NCBI GenBank assembly: GCA_018000995.1
Contig: JAGNIU010000001.1
Location: 310,001 to 374,000, forward strand
Source: Bacteroidia bacterium
GTDB lineage: Bacteria; Bacteroidota; Bacteroidia; B-17B0; Aurantibacillaceae
Reading direction: 5' to 3'
DNA: 64,000 nucleotides
Shown here: positions 9,321 to 19,869 of the stretch, piece by piece
How the letters are laid out: every line of letters starts with the position of its first letter
How positions within the stretch are numbered: position 1 is the stretch's first letter
Notes under the pieces: generated by a model
What the model was told of the DNA's origin: nothing
Seen by the model: the letters and a program-made list of their open reading frames with translations, nothing else
Databases searched by the model: none
Translations under genes and position numbers: made by a program

Positions 9321-11453
9321 TTACTTTTTTGGATTTAATAGTTTTTCAAGAAGGTCTTGTGCACTTTTTGCAATAACAGTTCCCGGACCGAAAATAAAAC
9401 TCACACCTGCTTTATATAAAAAATCATAATCCTGCTGAGGAATTACTCCGCCAGCTACAACAATAATATCTTCGCGCTTATATTTTTTTAATTCTTCAAT
9501 TACTTGTGGGACTAAAGTTTTATGTCCCGCTGCCAAACTGCTGATGCCTAAAATATGAACGTCGTTTTCTACAGCTTGTTTTGCTGCTTCGGCAGGCGTT
9601 TGAAATAACGGACCAATATCTACATCAAATCCCATATCAGCAAAACCGGTAGCAATTACTTTTGCCCCGCGGTCGTGACCATCTTGTCCCATTTTTGCCA
9701 CCATAATACGTGGACGGCGACCATCTTGTTCAGCAAACTTATCTGCTAATTCACGGGCTTTTGCAAAATCTTTATCCATACTAATTTCTTTACTATAAAC
9801 GCCGGCTATTGAACGGATGCTTGCTTTATAACGACCATACACTTTTTCTAAAGCCAATGAAATTTCTCCTAACGATGCGCGAACGCGTGCTGCGTTAATT
9901 GATAATTCCAATAAATTTCCTTTTCCTGATTGTGCTGCTTCTGTTAAAGCGTTTAATGCTTTTTCAACTTCTGTGTTGTTGCGTTCTGCCTTTAATTTTT
10001 TTAATCGTTCTAATTGTTGTGTGCGGACTTTTGTATTATCGACATCTCGAACTTCAATATTAGTTTTCTCATCTGTTTTAAAAGCATTCACACCAACAAT
10101 AATATCTTTTCCACCATCGATGCGAGCTTGTTTACGTGCAGCAGCTTCTTCGATTCTCATTTTTGGAATGCCGGTTTCAATAGCTTTTGCCATGCCACCT
10201 AATTCTTCCACTTCCTGAATTAAAGCCCAGGCTTTTTGCGCTAACTCATTCGTTAAACTTTCTACATAATAAGAACCGCCCCACGGATCAACAACTTTAC
10301 AAACATTTGTTTCTTGTTGCAAAAATATTTGTGTGTTACGTGCAATTCGCGCACTGAAATCTGTTGGTAAAGCAATTGCTTCATCCAATGCATTCGTATG
10401 TAAACTTTGTGTTCCGCCCATTGCAGCTGCTAATGCTTCAATACAAGTGCGAGCGACATTATTATATGGATCTTGTTCTGTTAAACTCCAACCACTGGTT
10501 TGACAATGTGTGCGAAGCGCTAACGATTTTGCAGATTTCGGATTGAATTGCTTAACAATCTTAGCCCACAACATTCGTGCTGCACGCATTTTTGCAATCT
10601 CCATAAAATGATTCATCCCGATGGCCCAGAAAAAAGATAAGCGTGGTGCAAATGCATCAATGTCTAATCCTGATTTTACGCCCGTACGAATGTATTCTAA
10701 ACCATCGGCTAAAGTATAAGCTAATTCAATGTCAGCAGTAGCACCTGCTTCTTGCATGTGATAACCACTAATAGAAATTGAATTGAACTTCGGCATATTT
10801 TTAGAAGTGAATTCGAAAATATCTGCAATTATTTTCATGGAATGAGAAGGCGGATAGATATACGTATTCCGCACCATGAATTCTTTTAAAATATCATTTT
10901 GAATAGTGCCGCTCAATTTATCCATACTCACACCTTGCTCTTCTGCTGCAACAATGTAAAATGCAAGAATAGGAAGAACAGCTCCGTTCATGGTCATGGA
11001 CACACTCATTTGATCTAAAGGAATCTGATCAAACAAAATTTTCATGTCTAAAATTGAATCTATAGCAACTCCTGCTTTTCCAACATCACCTTCTACTCGT
11101 TCATGATCACTATCATAACCACGGTGTGTCGCTAAATCAAAAGCAACTGATAATCCTTTTTGTCCGCCTGCTAAATTCCGTCTGTAAAAGGCATTGCTTT
11201 CTTCTGCTGTACTAAATCCTGCATACTGACGGATAGTCCAAGGATTTTGAACGTACATGCTGGAATATGGTCCGCGTAAAAAAGGAGCAACACCGGCACC
11301 AAAATTTATATGTTCCAGTTTCTTTGTATCGTCAGAAGTATAAATTGGTTTGAGTTCGATTTGCTCAGCAGTAGTGAACTTCTCGACTACGCTCGAGGTG
11401 ACAGTTCCCTTCGAGGTTGATGTATATTTAATATTTGAAAAATCTTTTCTCAT
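9321..11453 (-). CDS. mutB: Methylmalonyl-CoA mutase, large (catalytic) subunit
   Basis: The 710-residue catalytic subunit interconverts methylmalonyl-CoA and succinyl-CoA using adenosylcobalamin. The N-terminal TIM barrel is recognisable from [36 protein letters not shown] and [18 protein letters not shown]. The C-terminal cobalamin domain has the [19 protein letters not shown] motif near residue 590, whose His ligates cobalt. The start codon overlaps the mutA stop by one base (TAATG). The N-terminus ([17 protein letters not shown]) replaces the usual W-x-T-P-E-Q-I-x-V-K-P segment and is encoded by a short interspersed repeat at 11379-11403. Confidence 0.97.
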   Translation of the reverse strand: MRKDFSNIKYTSTSKGTVTSSVVEKFTTAEQIELKPIYTSDDTKKLEHINFGAGVAPFLRGPYSSMYVQNPWTIRQYAGFSTAEESNAFYRRNLAGGQKGLSVAFDLATHRGYDSDHERVEGDVGKAGVAIDSILDMKILFDQIPLDQMSVSMTMNGAVLPILAFYIVAAEEQGVSMDKLSGTIQNDILKEFMVRNTYIYPPSHSMKIIADIFEFTSKNMPKFNSISISGYHMQEAGATADIELAYTLADGLEYIRTGVKSGLDIDAFAPRLSFFWAIGMNHFMEIAKMRAARMLWAKIVKQFNPKSAKSLALRTHCQTSGWSLTEQDPYNNVARTCIEALAAAMGGTQSLHTNALDEAIALPTDFSARIARNTQIFLQQETNVCKVVDPWGGSYYVESLTNELAQKAWALIQEVEELGGMAKAIETGIPKMRIEEAAARKQARIDGGKDIIVGVNAFKTDEKTNIEVRDVDNTKVRTQQLERLKKLKAERNNTEVEKALNALTEAAQSGKGNLLELSINAARVRASLGEISLALEKVYGRYKASIRSIAGVYSKEISMDKDFAKARELADKFAEQDGRRPRIMVAKMGQDGHDRGAKVIATGFADMGFDVDIGPLFQTPAEAAKQAVENDVHILGISSLAAGHKTLVPQVIEELKKYKREDIIVVAGGVIPQQDYDFLYKAGVSFIFGPGTVIAKSAQDLLEKLLNPKK
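11379..11403. repeat. REP-like interspersed element inside mutB
   Basis: The core CTCGA-CTACGC-TCGAG (11382-11397), flanked by CTT and GTGACA, is a hairpin-forming unit. It resembles the CTTCGACTACGCTC...GTGACA family of short repeats that I know from intergenic regions of many Bacteroidota. Here it is translated within the mutB N-terminus as TSSVVEK. The family assignment rests on recall, not on a search. Confidence 0.55.
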
Positions 11454-12802
11454 TAGTTCGCAGTAACTGTTTTTTTATTTTCTACTGAGTAGGCTAAGCG
11501 TATTGGTTTTATTGGCATGATTTCTTTTTTACTGACTCCTTCTGCCTTAGCATTCTTATACTTACTACTCTCTCCTTTATTCTCGTACTTATTTACGCCT
11601 ACTAAAACCAACTTGCCCTCATTGAATTCTTGCTGTAATGAACTAGCGCCTTGCGAAATTAAATCTTGAATAAAATTACTCTTTAAGCAAGCAATAAATC
11701 CACCTTTACTTTCAATAACTTTAAATTGTTCCCAAGCTTTTTCTGCGATGGAATCCGTAACTGATTCAATGTAATATGAACCCGCTGAAATATCAGCCAC
11801 CTTATTCAAATAAGATTCGTCTTTTAAAATATGTTGCTGATTAATGGCGATGCGAGAACTAAATTCACTTCCTTTTTCGAAACCTTCGTTGTACGGTAAA
11901 ACACTTAAACTATTTGCTCCACCGATAACAGCGCTCATGGCCTCAGTAGTTGTGCGCAACATATTATTGTAAATATCCATGCTGCTTTTATCGGCCATTG
12001 TGGTTTGTGCATGAATATGTGTTGGGAAACTTGTATTGTATTGTTCCTGCAGTAATCCAATTAATTTTCTGAAAGCTCTGAACTTTGCGATCTCTGTAAA
12101 AAAATCAGGCGCAACAGAAAAAGAAAAGTGAAGTGATTTATGTTTTAAATTTTTCTGTTCCGACAAATAATTAAAATATTCGTTAGCGTGTGCTAGTCCA
12201 ATGGCTAATTCATTTACAGTACTTGCGCCTGCGTCTTCATACAAACCAACATTTACCGGAATGTGTTGCAATTTCTTTAGTACCGACAAATCTTTTGCCT
12301 CATCCTCATGCCACTCACCATAAAACGCCAACAAATGTAAAGGATCAATATTGACAAAACATTTTACTTTTCCATCGTGCTCATTTACTTTTCCATAAAA
12401 TTCTTTCAAATCATCTAATACATGCAATGCATCGTTAGAAATGTTGAATTGAGAATAAATGTGCTTTAAAGAAATATCCTTTAATAAAACGGAAGTGTTG
12501 ATTTTTTTATTGATGAAGAAAGATAATCCGCTTGCACCACCTTCTAGCGCTTTTAAAGCGCGTTTATTCGCTTCCTTTTCATCCGCCACCATTATTTGCT
12601 CACAAATATCCCAATCACTATTGGTGAAAAGCGGTTGTTTAGTTTCTTTTATATCTTCCGCTGTATAAAATGGATTCACATCAAAACCATTGTGGGTTTT
12701 CCAAACAAGTTGATTAAAATCTACGCCTTTTAAATCTTTTACAATTTGTTCTTTCCATTGTGCGGAAGTAAGGCTGTTAAATTCTGAGAAAAGTTTTTCC
12801 AT
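11453..12802 (-). CDS. mutA: Methylmalonyl-CoA mutase, small subunit
   Basis: A 449-residue MutA-type subunit that pairs with MutB. It keeps the mutase barrel ([60 protein letters not shown]). It ends shortly after the barrel in [13 protein letters not shown] and a short tail, with no DxHxxG cobalamin domain. Small subunits of ~600-640 residues in other phyla keep a degenerate version of that domain, so this is a shorter form. It is probably non-catalytic and structural, as is known for the heterodimer. It lies upstream of mutB with a 1-nt overlap and 30 nt downstream of a small membrane protein. Confidence 0.93.
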   Translation of the reverse strand: MEKLFSEFNSLTSAQWKEQIVKDLKGVDFNQLVWKTHNGFDVNPFYTAEDIKETKQPLFTNSDWDICEQIMVADEKEANKRALKALEGGASGLSFFINKKINTSVLLKDISLKHIYSQFNISNDALHVLDDLKEFYGKVNEHDGKVKCFVNIDPLHLLAFYGEWHEDEAKDLSVLKKLQHIPVNVGLYEDAGASTVNELAIGLAHANEYFNYLSEQKNLKHKSLHFSFSVAPDFFTEIAKFRAFRKLIGLLQEQYNTSFPTHIHAQTTMADKSSMDIYNNMLRTTTEAMSAVIGGANSLSVLPYNEGFEKGSEFSSRIAINQQHILKDESYLNKVADISAGSYYIESVTDSIAEKAWEQFKVIESKGGFIACLKSNFIQDLISQGASSLQQEFNEGKLVLVGVNKYENKGESSKYKNAKAEGVSKKEIMPIKPIRLAYSVENKKTVTAN

Positions 12803-12832
12803 ACTTCTGTTCTTCTGTAAATGAAGTATCTA

Positions 12833-13357
12833 TTAAAATATTCTTGCGATTTCTTTCTTAATGTATTCTAAAGCAACTTCACTTGGCATTTTTTTATCAA
12901 GCCCGCCAACAATATTTAAAATCATCATGGCTAATTCATTCGAAGGAGCCTCGCCGGGAACTTTAGTTGCTGCAATATTTACAAGTTTAATTAACTCTTC
13001 TTTTGCTGTTTTAACTAACTCCCATGAATTATGCGAAACAAATATTTGTTGCGAAATATTATGCTCATACTCTGATTTAATGGCATGAATTAATTCTTGA
13101 TGTAATTGACGTGATGTAAATCCATGCTTGTTTACACGAACAACAAGACTGCTTGGATTAATCCGCTCTAAAAAAATAACGATACGCTCGTAAGCCTGTA
13201 TTTTTTGTGGCGTAGTTAAATTAAGAGCCGCTTTTTTTATGTCGTGGTCCCGACGTTCTTGTTCATTTTTAAAAAATTTCTGAAACAAAAAGTACGCGGC
13301 TAAAAACACAACTGTTGCCGGTAAAATAATTTTAAGTAGTTCTATAATCGCTTCCAT
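12833..13357 (-). CDS. Small membrane-anchored protein upstream of mutA
   Basis: A 174-residue protein with one N-terminal transmembrane helix (IIELLKIILPATVVFLAAYF) and a basic, mostly helical cytoplasmic domain (QAYERIVIFLERINPSSLVVR, LHQELIHAIKSEYEHNISQQ, MPSEVALEYIKKEIARIF). I know similar ~170-residue proteins in Bacteroidota, often next to methylmalonyl-CoA mutase, but no function. It is probably the first gene of the mutA-mutB operon (30-nt gap). The 211-nt divergent space to the alpha-2-macroglobulin gene holds no clear TAnnTTTG box for this strand. Confidence 0.85.
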   Translation of the reverse strand: MEAIIELLKIILPATVVFLAAYFLFQKFFKNEQERRDHDIKKAALNLTTPQKIQAYERIVIFLERINPSSLVVRVNKHGFTSRQLHQELIHAIKSEYEHNISQQIFVSHNSWELVKTAKEELIKLVNIAATKVPGEAPSNELAMMILNIVGGLDKKMPSEVALEYIKKEIARIF

Positions 13358-13568
13358 AATTGTTTAAGCTTAGTGGATAAATTTCGCTATTTTTTTGTTC
13401 ATTTTATCATAGTTTAATCTAAAAATTTGTCCGATTTTTGTCTCGTTTCTCAGATTATTTCAATAAATAACGCTCTATTTTACAGGAAAATACACTCTAA
13501 ACTTAATTTTTCGGTTTTTTTGTGGAATAATACGATTCTCTACATCTAAATAGCATAAAAACAAGAAT

Positions 13569-16500
13569 ATGACTTTCAAAAAAATTTATACGGTTTTATT
13601 AATGTGCAGCGCAACTGCCATTATTTCGATGGGCTTCTTCAGCAATTTTTTTACAAAAGAAGCCGATTTCATCATAAACAAAAGCGATAATTACGACAAA
13701 CTTTGGAAACGCGTTGATAGTTGTCAGGATAAGGGCTTAACTGAATCTGCTTTAAAAGTAGTTGAAGTGATTTATGCAAAAGCTAAAGCTGATAACAACG
13801 CCGCGCAATTTGTAAAAGCCGTTCTTCATCGTATGCGCTTTGAAGCTGCTAAGGAAGAATTCTCTCTCGAAAAATCCATTATCAAATTACGCGATGAAGC
13901 TAATACAGCAAAATATCCCGTAAAACCTGTTCTACAAAGTATTTTAGCTGATGCTTATTGGCAATATTTTCAAAACAACCGCTGGAAATTTTATAATCGT
14001 AGTACGACTGTCAATTTTAAAAACGATGATATCACCACTTGGGATCTAAAAACCATTACAGATGCCGCTATAAAAAATTACAAAGCTTCATTAAGTACAC
14101 CCGATAGTTTAAAACGTACTAAAGTTGATATTTACGATGCGGTTATTGAAAAAGGAACAACTGAATGCCGCAAATGGCGACCAACACTTTACGATTTTCT
14201 AGCGCACCGCGCTCTTGCTTTTTTTATGGGACAAGAACCGGACATTTCGCGTCCCGCGAATCGTTTTACGGTTAATGATGACATTTACTTAAAAGCGTAT
14301 CCTGAATTTTTAAATGCAGATATTAAAAATCCATCAGATAGTTTGGAGACAAAATATTATGCATTGAAATTAATGCAAGACGTCATTCGCTTTCATCAAA
14401 ACGATAATAATCCTGATGCTTTAATTGATGTTGAGCTTTTACGTTTGGATTATGTACACAACAATTCGCAAAACGCAAAAAAGGATACTTTATATTTTAA
14501 TTCCTTAAAAGGTTTAGAGTCGAAATTCTCGGCTAGTCCGCGCGTTACAGAAATTGACCATCGTATGGCGAATTGGTATTTGCAAAAAGCATCTCAATAC
14601 AATCCATTAGTTGGCGATAATTACAAATGGTATAAAAAAACAGCGAAAGAAATTTGTTTAGAGGCGATCAAAAAATTCCCGGATTCTTATGGCGCAAAAG
14701 AATGTCAAAACACAATTGCTTCGATTGAAGATAAAACAATGAATTTGGTTGTTGAAGAAGTGAATGAGCCCAATAAACCATTTCGTGCTATGGTGGCGAC
14801 AACCAACATCAACAAAATGTATTTTAAAATTGTAAAGACATCGCATTTAGAATTGCGCAAATTTTACAGAAATCTTTATAGCGAAAAGCTTTATGCTAAA
14901 CTAAGTTCTTTGCCAACTGTAAAAACGTTTGAGCAAGACATTCCTAACGACGGCGATTATCAAAGTCATAATTTAGAAATAAAAGTTCCTGAACTGGCGC
15001 CTGGTTATTATGTGATTATTTCATCATTAACGCCTGACTTTAAATACAACAGCAATTTAACGTCCTATGCGCAAGTTATTTCTTCTGATATCACAACTAT
15101 CGAACGCCGCAAAGACGATGGCTCTTATGATTTTTACGCCGTTCACCGTCAAACCGGCGAGCCTTTAAAAAATATTAATGTACAGGTGTGGCACGAAAAA
15201 TACAGTTATACTACACGTGAATACGAAGTAAAAAAAGGAGAAAGTTTAAAAACAGATGACAAAGGCTATTTCAATATTAGTTATAACAAAGATGAAGATC
15301 GTTCGTTTTTTGTAGAAATGATTAATGGCAATGATTCTTATTTTAATAATAACAGTTACTATACTTACAAGCCTTATCATAATGATTACACACAACTCCG
15401 CTCTTTCATTTTTACAGACAGAGCGATTTATCGTCCGGGACAAACAGTTTATTTTAAATCGATTGTATTAGAAGGAAAGAATAATGACAATTTTAAAATC
15501 AAAACTAATTATCCTGTCACCGTTACTTTTTACGACGTAAACTATCAAAAAGTAGCGTCACAAGATTTAACTACTAATGAATTTGGTTCGGTGAGCGGCT
15601 CGTTTGTTGCGCCGCAAGGTGTTTTAAACGGACAAATGCGAATTACAGACAATCATGGTAACGCATATTTTTCTGTGGAAGATTATAAACGTCCGAAATT
15701 TGAAACAAATTTTATTCCTGTAAAAGGTTCTTATAAAATTAATGATGAAATCACAGTTACAGGTATTGCAAAAGCTTATGCCGGAAATGTGATTGATGGT
15801 GCAAAAGTTAGCTACAGAGTAATTCGTCAAATAAATTATCCGTATTGGTATTGGTGGTACCGCTCGTATTCTAATTCAGGCAGTGAAGTTGAAATTACCA
15901 ATGGAGAAACGGTTACTAACGATACCGGCGCTTACATTATAAAGTTCAAAGCTTTGCCTGATGAAAGTGTTGCAAAAGCAAGTCAGGCTACTTATCAATA
16001 CAAAATAATGGCTGACGTAATTGACATTAACGGAGAAACTCACAGCACAGAAGCTTATACAACAGTTGGCTATCAAGCTATAAAATTAAATGTGGATGCA
16101 GATGATATTATTGATCAAAATAAATTTAAGCCATTTAACATAAGCACCTACAATTTAAATGGTGTTGCTGAAGCTACTAAAGGTACATTTACTATACACA
16201 AATTAAAACAACCGGAAAAAGTTTTCAGAAAACGTATTTGGGCGCAACCCGATAGACACGCTTTAAATAAAGAAGACTATTACAAAACCTTCCCAACCGA
16301 TTTGTATGCTGATGAATTAAATAAATACAAATGGGAAAAGGAAACTAAAATTCTGGAAAAATCATTCGACACTGGAACTAAAACAGAATACGATTTAGCA
16401 GCTGACTTAAAAAATCTAAAGCCGGGCGTTTATGTTATTGAAGCCGTTTGTAAAGATAAATTTGGTGAAGAAGTAAAAGCATTTGACTATTTTACTTTGT

Positions 16501-19500
16501 TTAATCAGGACAACACCAATCTTCCTGAACAAACACCGGATTGGTTTTATACTTCGAAAACAAAAGCCGAGCCTGGAGAAAAAATTAATTACATTTTACA
16601 TTCGGCTTATCCAAACACCAATTACTTGTTTGAATTAGAACACCAAGGTAAAGCTTTAGTTACAAAAACGATAGCAGCTTCAATGCAACCAAATGAAATT
16701 ATTGTTGAAGAATCTTACAGAGGTAATTTTGCTTTCCATACCACATTTATCAAAAACAATCGCTTTTATCATCACAGTAATGTTGTTACAGTTCCATACA
16801 CCAATAAAGAATTGGATATTGAATTTCAAACGTTCCGCAATAAATTATTGCCCGGACAAGAAGAAGAGTGGAAATTAATTATCAAAGACAAAAAAGGTGA
16901 TAAAGCTGCTGCAGAATTAATGGCAGGCATGTACGATGCTTCTTTAGATGCCTTCGCCGCAAACAATTGGTATTTTAATGTTTACAACACTTATTATGCA
17001 CGATTAATTTGGACTGCAGGTGTTGGTCGCCAAAACAGTTCAACCGAATTTAATAATTTAGGAAATAATTATACATCAGTTCCTTCGCGTTATTATGATT
17101 ACTTAAATTACTTCGGTTTATATTTTTACAGTAATTACTATTACAGAGGCGGTCGTGGCGATTACGAAGACGATGGCGTTTATCCTGCATCTGAAGTTGC
17201 AGGGAACGCACGCTTTCTAGATGAGGCGGAGACAAAATCTGCTCCCTCTCCAAAAAAATCTGTTATGCGTGAAAAATCAAAAAAAGATGGTGATGAAAAA
17301 AATATGGAAGAAAAGGAAGAGCCTGAAACAACAACTACCTCTAGTGGAGAAAACAGACCAATGGGTGGAAGTACCGGCAAAGATGGTAAGAAGAGCGAAG
17401 AACTATCAGGCGTTAAAGCAAGAAGTAATTTTAATGAAACTGCATTCTTCTTCCCGCATTTAGAAACAAACGAAAAGGGTGAAACCGTAATTAAGTTTAC
17501 CGTTCCTGAAAGTTTAACTAAATGGAAAGTAATGGGCCTAGCTCATACTAAAGATTTAAAAATTGGTCAGTTTACAAAAGAAGTAGTCACGCAAAAAGAA
17601 TTAATGGTAATGCCAAATGTGCCACGTTTCTTCCGTGAAGGTGATAAAATGACTTTCATTTCTAAAATTTCAAATTTATCGGAAGCTGATATGAAAGGTT
17701 TTGCGGAATTAAAATTATATGACGCTTTAACAGAGCAAGAAATTTCAACAAAAATGATTGAAGCGGTTTCCGGTCCTTTCCCAACTATTGGCTATAGAGA
17801 TTTCGCTATGAAAAAAGGATTAAGCACAACTATCGAATGGAACATTGCTATTCCTGAAGGTTACTCTGCTATCAAATATAAAATTGTTGCAAAAGCAGGA
17901 AACTTTAGTGATGGTGAAGAAATGGCCGTGCCGGTACTTACTAACCGTATGTTAGTTACTGAGAGCATGCCATTACCAATCCGTAGTAATCAGACGAAAG
18001 ATTTTTCGTTTGTTAAGTTCGGTAATCAAAACAATAATTCTACAACTTTAAAAAATCATGCTTATACATTAGAGTTTACTGCTAATCCTGCATGGTACGC
18101 GATTCAGGCATTACCATACTTAATGGAATATCCTTACGAGTGTGCTGAGCAAACTTTCTCGAGATATTATGCAAACACATTATCATCGTATGTGGTAAAT
18201 TCAAAACCAAAAATCAAATCTATTTTTGAAGCTTGGAAAACTTCTAGTCCTGATGCCTTTTTATCTAACCTGGAAAAAAATCAGGAATTAAAAGCAGTTG
18301 TATTGGAAGAAACGCCTTGGGTTTTACAATCGAAGAGTGAAAGTGAAAATAAAAAACGTGTTGGTTTGTTATTCGATTTAAATAAAATGGCGAACGAACA
18401 AGCGCGTGCATTTAAAAAACTACAAAAAGCACAAACTTCAAATGGTGGCTTCTGGTGGTTCGAAGGTGGTCCGGATGATTGGTATATCACTCAACATATA
18501 GCTTGCGGTTTTGGTCACATGGATAAACTAGGCGCGATTAAAGCACGTGAGAACAGTGAGATTTGGAGCATGGTAACAAATGCTGTTCAATATTGTGATA
18601 ACCGCATGCGCGAAGAATATGAATACATGAAAAAATATAATAAAGATTGGAAAACGACAAATCATTTAAGTTACAACGCAATCCAATATTTATATATGAG
18701 AAGTTTCTTTAAAGACATAAGCATGTCGAATAGAAACAAAGAGCATTTCGAGTATTACAAAAAACAAGAACAAACGTATTGGTTACAAAACGGAAGATAT
18801 ATGCAAGGTATGATGGCTTTAAGCTTACACCGTTATGCTGATTTAAAAACGCCAAAAGACATTTTAAAATCATTAAAAGAAAATTCGTTGAACAGTGAAG
18901 AAATGGGCATGTATTGGAAAGAAAATTATGGCTACTACTGGTACGAAGCTCCAATAGAAATGCAAGCCTTAATGATTGAAGCATTTGATGAAGTAAACAA
19001 CGACACAAAAGCTGTTGACGATTTAAAAACCTGGTTAATTAAAAGCAAACAAACTCAACATTGGGGAACAACTCGTTCAACAACTGAAGCTGTTTATGCT
19101 TTACTTTTAAAAGGAACCGATTGGTTAGCAACAGAACCAAATGTTGAAATTACTGTTGGCGATATTGTTCTGGATCCTAAAAACGACAAGAGTATTAATG
19201 CAGAACCAGGTACGGGTTACTTCAAAAAAACATGGAGCGGTTCAGATATTAAAACTTCCATGAGTAAAATTAAAGTCGCGAAAAAAGATCAAGGTGTTAG
19301 TTATGGAGCGGTTTACTGGCAGTACTTCGAACAATTAGACAAAATTACACCTCACGAAACACCATTGAAAATTAAGAAACAATTATTCTTACAAAAAAAT
19401 ACAGCGGGCGGTCCGGTTATTGAACCAATAACTTCAACCACTAAATTAAAACTGGGCGACAAAATAAAAGTAAGAATAGAATTACGTGTTGACCGTGATA

Positions 19501-19784
19501 TGAACTACGTGCACATGAAAGATATGCGCGCTGCAGGATTTGAACCAACTAATGTATTTAGTGGTTACCGCTGGCAAGATGGTTTAGGCTATTATGAAAG
19601 CACTAAAGATGCGGCCACTAACTTCTTCTTCTCCTATTTAAATAAAGGAACTTATGTGTTTGAATATCCTTTAGTGGTAAATCATTCAGGTGATTTCAGT
19701 AATGGCGTAACAACTATTCAATGCATGTATGCTCCTGAATTTACCAGTCATAGCGAAGGTATAAGGGTGAAAGTGGGGAAATAG
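13569..19784 (+). CDS. Bacterial alpha-2-macroglobulin family protein
   Basis: A 2,071-residue protein of the periplasmic/outer-membrane alpha-2-macroglobulin family, broad protease traps thought to protect the envelope. Evidence includes a hydrophobic N-terminal export segment, an MG2 signature FTDRAIYRPGQTVYFK near residue 617, the A2M domain (NETAFFFPHLETNEKG, FTVPESLTKWKVMGLAHT near 1,290) and the thioester motif CAEQ at about residues 1525-1528 within YPYECAEQTFSRYY. The CxEQ motif is intact, so covalent trapping is plausible. A charged, Lys/Glu/Ser-rich linker of about 60 residues (1217-1280) just before the A2M domain could be the bait or a flexible hinge. No PBP1C (pbpC) gene, a common partner in other phyla, is present. 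The start is an ATG with a hydrophobic leader. Confidence 0.93.
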   Translation: MTFKKIYTVLLMCSATAIISMGFFSNFFTKEADFIINKSDNYDKLWKRVDSCQDKGLTESALKVVEVIYAKAKADNNAAQFVKAVLHRMRFEAAKEEFSLEKSIIKLRDEANTAKYPVKPVLQSILADAYWQYFQNNRWKFYNRSTTVNFKNDDITTWDLKTITDAAIKNYKASLSTPDSLKRTKVDIYDAVIEKGTTECRKWRPTLYDFLAHRALAFFMGQEPDISRPANRFTVNDDIYLKAYPEFLNADIKNPSDSLETKYYALKLMQDVIRFHQNDNNPDALIDVELLRLDYVHNNSQNAKKDTLYFNSLKGLESKFSASPRVTEIDHRMANWYLQKASQYNPLVGDNYKWYKKTAKEICLEAIKKFPDSYGAKECQNTIASIEDKTMNLVVEEVNEPNKPFRAMVATTNINKMYFKIVKTSHLELRKFYRNLYSEKLYAKLSSLPTVKTFEQDIPNDGDYQSHNLEIKVPELAPGYYVIISSLTPDFKYNSNLTSYAQVISSDITTIERRKDDGSYDFYAVHRQTGEPLKNINVQVWHEKYSYTTREYEVKKGESLKTDDKGYFNISYNKDEDRSFFVEMINGNDSYFNNNSYYTYKPYHNDYTQLRSFIFTDRAIYRPGQTVYFKSIVLEGKNNDNFKIKTNYPVTVTFYDVNYQKVASQDLTTNEFGSVSGSFVAPQGVLNGQMRITDNHGNAYFSVEDYKRPKFETNFIPVKGSYKINDEITVTGIAKAYAGNVIDGAKVSYRVIRQINYPYWYWWYRSYSNSGSEVEITNGETVTNDTGAYIIKFKALPDESVAKASQATYQYKIMADVIDINGETHSTEAYTTVGYQAIKLNVDADDIIDQNKFKPFNISTYNLNGVAEATKGTFTIHKLKQPEKVFRKRIWAQPDRHALNKEDYYKTFPTDLYADELNKYKWEKETKILEKSFDTGTKTEYDLAADLKNLKPGVYVIEAVCKDKFGEEVKAFDYFTLFNQDNTNLPEQTPDWFYTSKTKAEPGEKINYILHSAYPNTNYLFELEHQGKALVTKTIAASMQPNEIIVEESYRGNFAFHTTFIKNNRFYHHSNVVTVPYTNKELDIEFQTFRNKLLPGQEEEWKLIIKDKKGDKAAAELMAGMYDASLDAFAANNWYFNVYNTYYARLIWTAGVGRQNSSTEFNNLGNNYTSVPSRYYDYLNYFGLYFYSNYYYRGGRGDYEDDGVYPASEVAGNARFLDEAETKSAPSPKKSVMREKSKKDGDEKNMEEKEEPETTTTSSGENRPMGGSTGKDGKKSEELSGVKARSNFNETAFFFPHLETNEKGETVIKFTVPESLTKWKVMGLAHTKDLKIGQFTKEVVTQKELMVMPNVPRFFREGDKMTFISKISNLSEADMKGFAELKLYDALTEQEISTKMIEAVSGPFPTIGYRDFAMKKGLSTTIEWNIAIPEGYSAIKYKIVAKAGNFSDGEEMAVPVLTNRMLVTESMPLPIRSNQTKDFSFVKFGNQNNNSTTLKNHAYTLEFTANPAWYAIQALPYLMEYPYECAEQTFSRYYANTLSSYVVNSKPKIKSIFEAWKTSSPDAFLSNLEKNQELKAVVLEETPWVLQSKSESENKKRVGLLFDLNKMANEQARAFKKLQKAQTSNGGFWWFEGGPDDWYITQHIACGFGHMDKLGAIKARENSEIWSMVTNAVQYCDNRMREEYEYMKKYNKDWKTTNHLSYNAIQYLYMRSFFKDISMSNRNKEHFEYYKKQEQTYWLQNGRYMQGMMALSLHRYADLKTPKDILKSLKENSLNSEEMGMYWKENYGYYWYEAPIEMQALMIEAFDEVNNDTKAVDDLKTWLIKSKQTQHWGTTRSTTEAVYALLLKGTDWLATEPNVEITVGDIVLDPKNDKSINAEPGTGYFKKTWSGSDIKTSMSKIKVAKKDQGVSYGAVYWQYFEQLDKITPHETPLKIKKQLFLQKNTAGGPVIEPITSTTKLKLGDKIKVRIELRVDRDMNYVHMKDMRAAGFEPTNVFSGYRWQDGLGYYESTKDAATNFFFSYLNKGTYVFEYPLVVNHSGDFSNGVTTIQCMYAPEFTSHSEGIRVKVGK

Positions 19785-19856
19785 CTTAACATTAGTTGAC
19801 AATTAGGAGATAATAACTGCCCCATTTAAGCGTTAAAAACCTTAGAATTTTTGTAT

Positions 19857-19864
19857 TATCTTTG
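19857..19864 (+). promoter_or_regulatory. -7 promoter box of dxs
   Basis: TATCTTTG is a perfect match to TAnnTTTG and ends only 5 nt before the dxs ATG at 19870. Transcription would begin at or within a few bases of the start codon. No convincing TTG box lies 19-21 nt upstream. Confidence 0.6.
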
Positions 19865-19869
19865 TAGTA

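Noticed and set aside
13520-13548. Promoter before the alpha-2-macroglobulin gene (TTG, 18 nt, TACATCTA)
   Set aside because: The -7 box has two mismatches to TAnnTTTG and the spacer is short; not strong enough to list.
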